Positions 33,809 through 42,506 of a stretch of 58,783 nucleotides of DNA are shown here, piece after piece. The notes under the pieces were generated by a model. The model had not been told where the DNA came from. It did not search any database and saw only the letters and a program-made list of their open reading frames with translations. A program made the position numbers and the translations under genes. The stretch is from Verrucomicrobiaceae bacterium (lineage in GTDB: Bacteria > Verrucomicrobiota > Verrucomicrobiia > Verrucomicrobiales > Verrucomicrobiaceae), in contig JAIXOU010000074.1 of the NCBI GenBank assembly GCA_027486585.1, positions 1-58,783 on the forward strand. Reading direction: 5' to 3'. Position 1 is the first letter of the stretch; each line of letters opens with the position of its first letter.

Positions 33809-34534
33809 ATGAAATGGAGTGACCAACCCCCAAATTGGAACACGCCTATCGGCGAAAAGATCGACCGTTTTTTACAGGCCGTAGCTGAGCGTTTCCCTGA
33901 TTATAGTGACACCATCGTCGTCTTCGGTTCTGCGACGATTCACCTGCGATTGGACCCGACCTTTACCAGTGCGGATGCCGACCTACGAGTCAGCTCAAAG
34001 GACATCATGCCCTTCAAAGCCCTAACCGAAGACATCGGAATGGGTAAGAGTGGCAAAGACGAAGGTATCTTCTATCTCGACATCACTCCGCCCAGTGCCT
34101 TCAAATCTACAGAGAGTTGGTATGGTCGAGCTCACACGGAGACACGTCACGGAATCAAGATCATGATGCCACAGGTGCGTGATGTTTTGGTGGGAAAGCT
34201 ACACCGTTATAGGAAGCCAAGCGTGATAGGAATAGAGCCAAAGGATCTACGTGCTTTTCTGCGTGTCCAAGAACTCTCCGGCGGACATCCGACAGAGGCC
34301 GAGTTGCTCAAAGATGTGCTGCTTTGCCCTCATGCCTGGCATTTGCAGATGAGTGGTGCTGTCACTGACTTCCGCCGGAATCTAGAAGACCTTTGGCCTC
34401 TGCTGTACCACAAGCCGCTTGATGTGAAGGAGCAGATCATCCGCCCACTCATGCATGAAATGGAACTCTCCGGCTACACTGAAAGCCAAGACTGGATGGA
34501 GCTAGTCCGCGCTTTGGTTCCGACACGCCTGTGA
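33809..34534 (+). CDS. Nucleotidyltransferase-fold protein (AbiEii/DUF6036-like)
   Basis: The protein has 241 residues. The nucleotidyltransferase motif is present: FGSATIHLRL followed after 11 residues by SADADLRV, giving the GS and DxD carboxylates. A helical region with a catalytic-loop-like DVLVGKLHRYR follows, and then a helical C-terminus. Such proteins occur as toxins of type IV-like systems or as adapters in phage defence. Substrate and role are unknown. It pairs with the 103-residue gene just upstream. Confidence 0.7.
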   Translation: MKWSDQPPNWNTPIGEKIDRFLQAVAERFPDYSDTIVVFGSATIHLRLDPTFTSADADLRVSSKDIMPFKALTEDIGMGKSGKDEGIFYLDITPPSAFKSTESWYGRAHTETRHGIKIMMPQVRDVLVGKLHRYRKPSVIGIEPKDLRAFLRVQELSGGHPTEAELLKDVLLCPHAWHLQMSGAVTDFRRNLEDLWPLLYHKPLDVKEQIIRPLMHEMELSGYTESQDWMELVRALVPTRL

Positions 34535-34584
34535 GTCTTGTAAGACCTGAAACCTGAGAAGCGTCCTTCTTTATTCTGACCTAG

Positions 34585-37068
34585 ATGGCTTCACTCCGTT
34601 TCATGCGTTCCGTTCTGCTCCTTCTCCCACTTTTCGCATCTGCTGCTACTCCATCAGCAGTCATCTCACTGATCGACCTCCACTGCATCGAGTGCCATGA
34701 CGCCGATTTAAAGAAGGGTGGGATCGATCTCACGGCGTTGAGCTTTGACCTTGCGGCTCGTCCCACTTTTGACACTTGGGTGAAAGTGTACGATGCCGTT
34801 GCAAATGGAGAAATGCCGCCAAAGAAAAAAGCCCAGCCAGAAGCCAAGATAGCGCAGGCATTCACGGCCGCACTCGGTGAAAGGCTTCATACCACCAGCC
34901 TCGCAGAACAAGAGAAATCGGGCCGCACGCTCGTGCGCAGGCTGAACCGCATTGAGTATGAAAACACGGTCCGTGATTTGCTGCACATCGACACACCACT
35001 CGTGGGCCTTTTACCGGAGGATACGCCGATGCATGGATTTGATACCGTGGCAGAAGGCTTGCGCTTTTCGCAGCTCCAGATCGAAAAGTATCTCGAAGCG
35101 GCCGATGCAGCGCTGGATGCCGCCGTCGATCTGCGCATACCGATCGAGCTAAAAAAGGAGCGTTTTAGCTACAAGGATCAAAAAAGCATCAAGGATAATC
35201 TCGCTCTGCCGGACAATCCGCCGGAGGACTCAAAGAAAAAGTATAACCGCAAACGCGTTGTCTTTCGCGATCTGCCAGACGCGCTCGTCATGTTCACCGA
35301 TGCCGATTACATGCTCGGTCTCTCGAACTTTAAACTTCGCCGCAGTGGTACCTACCGCATCCGCATGTCCGCTTACGGCTACCAAACCGCGGGTGAGCCC
35401 GTCACTGCACGCCTTTACACGAACGATTACAGCGCTGGGAAACGCCTGATCGGCCATTGGGACATGCCGGAAGGGCAGCCACGCGTTGTTGAAACGGTTA
35501 CACGTATCAACCGCAGTGAGCACCTTCTCGTGATGCCCTTCAGCGTCGGTTACGACGAGAGAGGCCAGCGTTTAAGCGACTCCAACACGACCAAGGAATT
35601 CACAGGTCGTGGATTAGCTGTTCAGTGGATCGAGATCGAAGGCCCGCTGGAAATGCAAAACTGGCCGCCACCCTCCGTGAAGGCGCTTTTGCCTGATGTA
35701 GAGCTGGCGCCCATTCAGACAAAAAAGATCCCGAATCGTAGCGACATGGAAAAGGCCATTGGCTTTGAGTTAAAGCCGGCTGATCCCGTCGCATCCCTAA
35801 AAATTTGCATCGAACGCTTCGCCGCCAAAGCCTTCCGTCGTCCACTGGAAGTGGGTGAGTCAGATCGCTTCGTCAAACTCGCACACGATTCTCTCAGAGG
35901 CGGCGCGAGCTTTCTTGATGCCGCCAAGCTCGGCCTACGCGGCGTGCTGACCGCGCCCCAGTTTTTGTTGTTTGATGAGCTTCCTGGCCTGCGTCTTAGC
36001 GACCACGCTTTGGCCTCACGTCTCTCTTATTTCCTCTGGAGTACACTGCCCGATGACGAGTTGATGAATCTCGCCACTGCAAAAAAGCTCCACGAGCCCA
36101 CAGTTCTGAAAGCACAAGTGAAGCGGCTGCTTGCCGACAAACGTAGCAGCGCCTTCGTGAAGAATTTTACCGGTCAATGGCTCGATCTGCGCAGCATCGA
36201 TGCAACTTCGCCCGACACCACGCTTTACCCTGAATTCGATGAGATGCTGAAGCTCGCTATGGTCGGCGAGACAGAGGCCTTCTTTACCGAATTACTGCAA
36301 AAAGATCTGCCCATCACCAACTTCATTCACAGTGATTTTTTGATGCTGAATCGTCGCATCGCTCAGCATTACGGCCTCGGTTTCGATGCCGCGAACAGCG
36401 AGCAATTCGTCCGCGTAAAGCTTCCCGCCGACAGCGTGCGGGGTGGACTGCTCACGCAGGCCAGCATTCTCAAAGTCACTGCCAATGGCACCGTCAGTTC
36501 ACCCGTATTGCGTGGAGCCTGGGTCATGAAGCGCCTGCTCGGCCAGCCGCCTGCGCCACCTCCGCCGGGCACACCCGGCGTCGAACCTGATACACGCGGC
36601 GCTGCCACAATCCGCGAGATTTTGGACAAACATCGCAACAATGAAACCTGTGCCGGTTGCCACGCCAAGATTGATCCTCCAGGCTTTGCTTTAGAAAACT
36701 TCGACGTTATCGGCGGCTGGCGTGATCGCTATCGCAGCAAAGAAAAGGGCGACAAACCCAGCGCCAAAGTCGAGAACCGCGGCGTCTGGCAATACAAAGT
36801 CTCTCTGCCCGTCGATGCGTCTGGCCAGCTCGCTGATGGCCGCTCTTTCAAGGACATCAAAGACTTCAAAAGCCTTCTCCTCACCAATCCCGCCGACGTC
36901 CACCGCTGCCTCACCGAAAAACTCCTCACCTACGCCACCGGCGCTGCACCGAGCTATGCAGATAAAAAAGCCATCGCCGAGATCGTCGATAAATCGCTCA
37001 AGCAAGGAGGTGGCTTGACGACTTTTGTGAATGAAATCGTTCTCAGTGAAACTTTCCGCCGCAAGTAA
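34585..37068 (+). CDS. DUF1592-family secreted cytochrome-like protein, second copy
   Basis: The protein has 827 residues with an N-terminal signal (MASLRFMRSVLLLLPLFASAAT; an ATG at 34603 would shorten it by 6). It has the same domain order as the protein at 10649: a CIECHD haem motif at about residue 36, DUF1587 (RLNRIEYENTVRDLL), DUF1595 (KAFRRPLE), DUF1592 (ASRLSYFLWSTLPDDEL), DUF1588 with CAGCHAKIDPPGFALE, and DUF1585. No repeat insertion lies between HYGL and the VKLP box. The DUF1552 partner begins 27 bp downstream, the normal arrangement. Confidence 0.92.
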   Translation: MASLRFMRSVLLLLPLFASAATPSAVISLIDLHCIECHDADLKKGGIDLTALSFDLAARPTFDTWVKVYDAVANGEMPPKKKAQPEAKIAQAFTAALGERLHTTSLAEQEKSGRTLVRRLNRIEYENTVRDLLHIDTPLVGLLPEDTPMHGFDTVAEGLRFSQLQIEKYLEAADAALDAAVDLRIPIELKKERFSYKDQKSIKDNLALPDNPPEDSKKKYNRKRVVFRDLPDALVMFTDADYMLGLSNFKLRRSGTYRIRMSAYGYQTAGEPVTARLYTNDYSAGKRLIGHWDMPEGQPRVVETVTRINRSEHLLVMPFSVGYDERGQRLSDSNTTKEFTGRGLAVQWIEIEGPLEMQNWPPPSVKALLPDVELAPIQTKKIPNRSDMEKAIGFELKPADPVASLKICIERFAAKAFRRPLEVGESDRFVKLAHDSLRGGASFLDAAKLGLRGVLTAPQFLLFDELPGLRLSDHALASRLSYFLWSTLPDDELMNLATAKKLHEPTVLKAQVKRLLADKRSSAFVKNFTGQWLDLRSIDATSPDTTLYPEFDEMLKLAMVGETEAFFTELLQKDLPITNFIHSDFLMLNRRIAQHYGLGFDAANSEQFVRVKLPADSVRGGLLTQASILKVTANGTVSSPVLRGAWVMKRLLGQPPAPPPPGTPGVEPDTRGAATIREILDKHRNNETCAGCHAKIDPPGFALENFDVIGGWRDRYRSKEKGDKPSAKVENRGVWQYKVSLPVDASGQLADGRSFKDIKDFKSLLLTNPADVHRCLTEKLLTYATGAAPSYADKKAIAEIVDKSLKQGGGLTTFVNEIVLSETFRRK

Positions 37069-37095
37069 TCTGCCAAATCGAATGCCCATCCTTTT

Positions 37096-38355
37096 ATGAA
37101 CACTCTCTCCCGCCGCACCTTTCTTCGCTCTTCCGGCGTCTCTCTGGCGCTGCCGTTTCTCGATGCCATGTGGGGCCGAAAGGCCCTTGCTGCGGATGTC
37201 GGGGCACCCAAGCGTCTGGTGACCATTTGCGCCTCGCTTGGGATTTACGGGCCGGATTTCTTTCCAGTGGAGAGTGGCGATGCTTACACGCCGACGCCTT
37301 ATTTGAAGATGATCGAGGCGCATCGGAAGGACTTCACGATCATCTCAAATGTCAGTCACCCAGATCAAAATGGACGTGATGGTCATGCTTCGGAGATGAC
37401 CTGGTTGACAGGGGCGCGGCATCCGGGGCTGGGCGGTTTTCGCAACACGATTTCCGTGGACCAATTCATCGCTGAAAAAATCGGGTTTGAGACTCGCTAC
37501 CCGTCGTTGCAACTTAACACGGGTGGTAACACCAGCCAGAGCTATACGCGAAGCGGGGTGATGATTCCGGCCGAAATGCGTCCGTCGAAAGTCTTCGCAA
37601 AACTCTTCCTTGATGGTTCCCCCGATGAAGTTCTAAACCAGATGCGCAAGCTTCACGAAGGCCGCAGTATCATGGACATAGTCGGCGAAGAAGCAAAGCG
37701 GCTCGAAAAGCGCTTCGGTAGCGCCGATCGCGATAAGCTCGACGAATACTTCACCTCCGTGCGCGAGATGGAGCAGCGCCTGCAAAAGGCCGAGGCTTGG
37801 GTGCAGAAGCCAAAGCCCAAAGTGAATGCGCAGCCGCCCGAGGACATCAAGGACGAGAAAGATCTCATCGGTCGCATGAATCTGCTCTTCGATCTCATCC
37901 CGCTGGCCTTCCAGACCGACAGCACGCGCGCGATCACGATGTTGATTCAGGGTCGTGGAGACGTACCTACGATTCCAGGAGTCAAAGCAGATCACCACAA
38001 CCTCTCGCATCATGGTCAAGATCCCGAAAAGATCGCGCAGCTTCGTCTGATCGAAACCGCGCAGCTAAAGGCACTCGGCACGCTCATGGAAAAGCTCAAA
38101 GCGAAACAGGAAGGCTCCCAATCGTTGCTCGACAATACCGCCGTGCTTTATGGCAGTAACCTGGGTAACGCGAACTCGCATGACTGGCACAACCTGCCGT
38201 TACTGCTCGCCGGCGGTGGTTTCAATCATGGCTGCCATCACACTGGGGACGCAAAGAACAACACGCCGCTGGGCAATCTCTTTGTTCGTCTGATGCAGAA
38301 CATGGGTATCGAAGCCGACACGTTCGCCAGCAGCACAGGTGCGTTGACGATTTGA
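37096..38355 (+). CDS. DUF1552 protein, second copy
   Basis: The protein has 419 residues with a twin-arginine-like leader (LSRRTFLRSSGVSLALPFLDA). It has the same blocks as the copy at 15742 (SVDQFIAEK; LDEYFTSVREMEQ; DSTRAITM; VLYGSNLGN). It is paired with the DUF1592 gene 27 bp upstream. The exported complex these pairs form is uncharacterised. Confidence 0.91.
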   Translation: MNTLSRRTFLRSSGVSLALPFLDAMWGRKALAADVGAPKRLVTICASLGIYGPDFFPVESGDAYTPTPYLKMIEAHRKDFTIISNVSHPDQNGRDGHASEMTWLTGARHPGLGGFRNTISVDQFIAEKIGFETRYPSLQLNTGGNTSQSYTRSGVMIPAEMRPSKVFAKLFLDGSPDEVLNQMRKLHEGRSIMDIVGEEAKRLEKRFGSADRDKLDEYFTSVREMEQRLQKAEAWVQKPKPKVNAQPPEDIKDEKDLIGRMNLLFDLIPLAFQTDSTRAITMLIQGRGDVPTIPGVKADHHNLSHHGQDPEKIAQLRLIETAQLKALGTLMEKLKAKQEGSQSLLDNTAVLYGSNLGNANSHDWHNLPLLLAGGGFNHGCHHTGDAKNNTPLGNLFVRLMQNMGIEADTFASSTGALTI

Positions 38356-38421
38356 ACGAAATCACAACTCCGCTGCCGGAATCAGTCAAGAAGTCGTTCC
38401 GACTACTAGGCAGCTTGCTGC

Positions 38422-39282
38422 ATGAAGCGTATCCCCATCATCGACTCCCACACTGGCGGCGAGCCCACGCGTGTGGTCTTGAGTGGTGTAACCTCCGATG
38501 AACTCGAAACCTATCGCCGCGCCATCATTTGCGAGCCTCGTGGGCATGAGGTGGTTGTCGGCGCACTGCTTGTGGAGCCAAAAGACGCCGCATGTGCTGC
38601 TAGCGTCATTTTCTTCAATAATGTCGGTCTGCTTGGTATGTGCGGGCACGGCATGATCGGCCTCATCACCACGCTGAAGTACCTCGGACGCATCAGTGCA
38701 GGCGAGCATCGTATCGAAACACCTGTCGGCATCGTGACCGCTACGCTGCATGACGATGACCGCGTGAGCATTCGAAATGTGCCTTCGTATCGAAAAGCCA
38801 AAGCCGTCAAAGCAGGCGGAGTTACTGGCGATGTGGCGTGGGGTGGAAACTGGTTCTTCCTCGTCGCGGATCATGGACTTGAACTCACGCTCAAAAACGT
38901 CCCACAACTCACGCAGGCCAGTTTGGCCATGCGGGAGGCCGTGCGAGCCGCTGGTTATCCAGAAGTCGATCACGTCGAGCTTTTTGGTCCGCCTCATGAC
39001 TCCTCAAATCACAGTCGGAACTTCGTGTTGTGCCCTGGTGGCGAATACGACCGCTCCCCCTGTGGCACCGGGACGAGCGCGAAACTTGCTTGCCTCGCGG
39101 CGGATGGAAAACTCGTCCCCGGCGACGTCTGGCGGCAGGAAAGCATTCTCGGTAGTGTGTTTGAATGTTACTACGAGTCTACTGAAAACGGCCTCATCCC
39201 TACGATCACCGGACAGGCCTTCATTACGGCGGAATCGACGTTGATTTTCGATTCATCGGATCCTTTTCAATTTGGAATTTAA
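38422..39282 (+). CDS. 4-hydroxyproline 2-epimerase (proline racemase family)
   Basis: The protein has 286 residues. Family motifs: [11 protein letters not shown] at the start, the first catalytic cysteine in LGMCGHGM (Cys74) and the second in SPCGTGTSA (Cys214). Both cysteines present means racemase/epimerase, not the Cys/Thr dehydratase. These enzymes turn trans-4-hydroxy-L-proline into cis-4-hydroxy-D-proline, or racemise proline. Hydroxyproline is favoured by the nearby DadA-like and DapA-like genes. The stop is 12 bp before the S9 peptidase with a VHL-like domain, so the two genes are co-transcribed. Confidence 0.9.
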   Translation: MKRIPIIDSHTGGEPTRVVLSGVTSDELETYRRAIICEPRGHEVVVGALLVEPKDAACAASVIFFNNVGLLGMCGHGMIGLITTLKYLGRISAGEHRIETPVGIVTATLHDDDRVSIRNVPSYRKAKAVKAGGVTGDVAWGGNWFFLVADHGLELTLKNVPQLTQASLAMREAVRAAGYPEVDHVELFGPPHDSSNHSRNFVLCPGGEYDRSPCGTGTSAKLACLAADGKLVPGDVWRQESILGSVFECYYESTENGLIPTITGQAFITAESTLIFDSSDPFQFGI

Positions 39283-39294
39283 TAAGTCAAAAAT

Positions 39295-41499
39295 ATGACA
39301 GGCAAAATCATTCTCAGAACAGCAATCTTCTTTTTCTGCCTGGTGTTTTTGTCCCTTCAAATCAGGGCCGCAGACTTCGACGCTGCGCTCAGCTTTCCCA
39401 AACGCACCGAAAACAAAGTCTTCCGCAGCCGTGTGAACGCACACTGGTTGCCAGATGGGAAAACGTTTTGGTATCGGTTGCAGACGGGGCCCAAGTCGTA
39501 TGAGTATGTGCTCATCAACGCGGAAAATGGCAAACGCCAGACCGCCGCCGAACTCAAAGCTCTCGGCATTACTTCCCCAGAGGCGAAGACCTCGGTGATG
39601 AAAATCGAACTGCGTCGAACGAAGTTTTCGGGCGAGTCCTCCGGTTTCAAGTTTATCAATCAGCTTGGCGAAGATGTGGATCTTTTCTGGATCAATCAGG
39701 AAGGAGAGCACATCCGCTATGGCGGAATCCGAGCGGGCTCAGAACGAGAACAGCATAGCATTGAAGGGCATGTCTGGCTCATCACCAGCCTCACGGGCGA
39801 GCCTCTCGCCGTCGTCGAGGCGGAGGCCACGGTGAAGACGCTTATCATCGACGGCAAAGGCCTGAAAAAGGCTGAAGAGGAGCCGAAGAAGCCTCAGATG
39901 TCTGGTAAATCGCCCGATGGCTCATGCACTGTCACCTGTGAAGCGGATGCGGTGCCGAGGAGGAATGTGACCATTGTGGAATCTTCGCCGAAAGAAGGCC
40001 TCCAGCCGAAAACGATGGTCATCGACTACATCAAGCCAGGCGATCCTTTGCCAAAACCGCAATTGGTGATCAAGCAGGCGGATGGGCAGAAGATTCGTGT
40101 GTTGCGAGATCTGTATGAAAATCCGTTCAACACCGAAGGTCGCATCGACGTAACGTGGTCGCCGGATAGCAGCGAGTTCTACTTTGACTACAATCAACGA
40201 GGTCATGAGCTTTACCGCATCCTTGCCGCTAATGCGAAGACGGGTGCGGTGCGTGTGGTGGTCGAGGAAACGTCGAAAACCTTCATCCACTACTCAGGCA
40301 AAAGCTGGCGGCATTGGCTGCACAGCAGCGGCGAACTCATCTGGATGAGCGAACGCGACGGCTGGTGCCACCTCTGGCTCTACGATGTGAAAACGGGTAA
40401 GCCAAAGCATCAGATTACGAAAGGTGCATGGCCTGTGCGTGAAGTTTTGCGCGTCGATGAGGCGACGCGGGAGATCTGGTTCATGGCGAGCGGCTTGAAG
40501 GCCAGCGAAGATCCCTACCACGAGCATCTCTGTCGAATAAAGATGGATGGCAGCGACTTTCTGCAGCTCACCGCTGGCGATGGCAATCATCGCGTCGAGT
40601 TCTCACCCAAACGCGATTTCTTCATCGACACTTGGTCCCGCGCCGATCATCCGCCTGTAAGTGAACTGCGCCGCAGCAGCGATGGCAGTCTGGTGGGCGT
40701 TTTGGAAAAGGCAGATGCCTCTGCGCTACTCGCCGCAGGCTGTACGATGCCGGAGCGCTTCGTCGCTAAAGGCCGCGATGGTAAAACAGACATTCACGGC
40801 GTCATCATCACACCATCGAATCTCGATCCAGCGAAGAAATATCCGATTGTCGAAGACATCTATGCCGGGCCGCATGGAGCCTTTGCTCCCAAGGATTTTG
40901 ATCGTCAGGTTCGCATGCATCAGATCGCCGAGCTGGGCTTCATCGTCGTTAAAATGGACGGCATGGGCACCAATCATCGTGGCAAAGCCTTTCATGATGT
41001 GTGTTGGAAAAACCTCAAAGATGCAGGCTTCCCAGATCGGAAGCTCTGGATCAAAGAGGCTGCCAAAACGCGCCCATGGATGGATCTGAACCGCATCGGC
41101 ATTTATGGCGGCAGCGCGGGTGGACAGAACGCCATGCGTGCGCTGCTGGATCATCACGACTTCTACAAAGTGGCTGTCGCCGACTGCGGCTGCCATGACA
41201 ACCGCATGGACAAGATCTGGTGGAACGAGCAGTGGATGGGCTGGCCTATTGATGAAAGCTACAAGCTCAGCTCCAATGCCGAAGACGCAGCCAAACTCCA
41301 AGGTCATCTCCTGCTCATCGTCGGTGAACTCGACACCAACGTCGATCCTGCGAGCACCACCCAAGTCGTCGGAGCCTTGCAAAAAGCCGGCAAGACCTTC
41401 GACTTCATACCCATCATCGGAGCAGGCCACGGCGCTGCTGAGACGCCGTATGGTTCGAAATTAAGGATGGAGTTTCTGGTACGGCATTTGATGCCGTGA
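39295..41499 (+). CDS. S9 family (DPP-IV-type) peptidase with inserted VHL beta-like domain
   Basis: The protein has 734 residues with a signal peptide (residues 1-25). The N-terminal propeller of S9B peptidases is interrupted at about residues 109-175 by a domain that aligns gap-free with the human VHL beta domain: W132, Y142, S155, H159 and W161 match VHL W88, Y98, S111, H115 and W117. The C-terminal alpha/beta hydrolase has Ser607 in YGGSAGG, Asp680 in GELDTN and His712 in GAGHGAAE. Family members release X-Pro dipeptides; the VHL-like domain suggests recognition of hydroxyproline peptides. The gene follows the epimerase gene by 12 bp. Function of the inserted domain is inference from residue identity and context. 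Confidence 0.9.
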   Translation: MTGKIILRTAIFFFCLVFLSLQIRAADFDAALSFPKRTENKVFRSRVNAHWLPDGKTFWYRLQTGPKSYEYVLINAENGKRQTAAELKALGITSPEAKTSVMKIELRRTKFSGESSGFKFINQLGEDVDLFWINQEGEHIRYGGIRAGSEREQHSIEGHVWLITSLTGEPLAVVEAEATVKTLIIDGKGLKKAEEEPKKPQMSGKSPDGSCTVTCEADAVPRRNVTIVESSPKEGLQPKTMVIDYIKPGDPLPKPQLVIKQADGQKIRVLRDLYENPFNTEGRIDVTWSPDSSEFYFDYNQRGHELYRILAANAKTGAVRVVVEETSKTFIHYSGKSWRHWLHSSGELIWMSERDGWCHLWLYDVKTGKPKHQITKGAWPVREVLRVDEATREIWFMASGLKASEDPYHEHLCRIKMDGSDFLQLTAGDGNHRVEFSPKRDFFIDTWSRADHPPVSELRRSSDGSLVGVLEKADASALLAAGCTMPERFVAKGRDGKTDIHGVIITPSNLDPAKKYPIVEDIYAGPHGAFAPKDFDRQVRMHQIAELGFIVVKMDGMGTNHRGKAFHDVCWKNLKDAGFPDRKLWIKEAAKTRPWMDLNRIGIYGGSAGGQNAMRALLDHHDFYKVAVADCGCHDNRMDKIWWNEQWMGWPIDESYKLSSNAEDAAKLQGHLLLIVGELDTNVDPASTTQVVGALQKAGKTFDFIPIIGAGHGAAETPYGSKLRMEFLVRHLMP

Positions 41500-41599
41500 T
41501 CACAAGCGTAACATCGTCACATTCTTGAATCAGGATTGCATTTTTGCATGGAGGACAAAAATAAGCACGCTCATTCAAGTTTAGACCGCTCAAGATCGG

Positions 41600-42391
41600 T
41601 CAGCGCTGCTTGATCTCAAGACCACTGAGCCACGGTGCGGTGATCTGTGGCGGTATTCCGCCAAAGGGTTGATAACCGGGAAGCTGGATGACGCTCATGC
41701 TGTGCGGCTGACCGGCAATGAAGAAAAGGGTGTCGGCGCAATCGCTTGTGCTGATCATTTTAGCTTTGTGATCTTCACCGGGCTGAACGGGGCGCAGCTT
41801 CACCAGCGGTGTCAGTGCCTCGCCGGGCGCGTATTCGGAAAGAATGATGCCGTGGGCATTGAGCTGCATGCGGGCGGTGAAAAGCATGCCGTGAACGGCC
41901 CATTTGCTGGCGGTGTATGGCACGCCAGCATAGGAGTCGTAGCCATGCCCAGCGGTGGATGACACAACAACGATTCGCCCACCACCGTTGTCCGCCATCG
42001 GCTTTGCGACGGCCTGGATCATGTTGGAGACGCCAAGCACATTGATCTCGATGACCTTCTGCCAAGTTTCCGCACTGGCGATGCGTGACGGATCGGCATG
42101 AGCCATGAAGCGGTCCGGCGTGTTGATACCCGCAGTGTGGATGAGAGAAAAAGGAACGCCGTGCTTCAGCACTTCATCGACGGCGGCAGTCACGCTGGCC
42201 GGCTCAGCCACGTCGCAAACTATCGGGATGATGTTTTTCGATAACGCAGCGGTCTCTTGGAGCGACTCCAGCGTGCGTCCAAACACAAATGTCTTCGCAC
42301 CAGCCTCCGCGAAACGCTTCGCTGCCGATTGTCCCATTCCGCCGCCACCGCCGGTGACGATCACGATCTTGTCTGTCCAATTTTGATCCAT
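41600..42391 (-). CDS. Short-chain dehydrogenase/reductase
   Basis: The protein has 263 residues. The cofactor motif VTGGGGGMGQS and the catalytic YTASK (with the preceding serine in VSSTAGHG) are intact, so this is a classical SDR. The substrate is not identifiable. It is convergent with the S9 peptidase gene and divergent from the FAD oxidase, so it may belong to hydroxyproline metabolism or be independent. Confidence 0.9.
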   Translation of the reverse strand: MDQNWTDKIVIVTGGGGGMGQSAAKRFAEAGAKTFVFGRTLESLQETAALSKNIIPIVCDVAEPASVTAAVDEVLKHGVPFSLIHTAGINTPDRFMAHADPSRIASAETWQKVIEINVLGVSNMIQAVAKPMADNGGGRIVVVSSTAGHGYDSYAGVPYTASKWAVHGMLFTARMQLNAHGIILSEYAPGEALTPLVKLRPVQPGEDHKAKMISTSDCADTLFFIAGQPHSMSVIQLPGYQPFGGIPPQITAPWLSGLEIKQR

Positions 42392-42506
42392 GCGCTGATG
42401 CTAACGAGCGCGTGCGTTGCGTCGAGTCTCTACTTGGCAAAAATCCAAGCGCAAACCACCAAAGCATCCAAGACGACCAGCCGGAAGACCGATTGGATGT
42501 GCGGTC

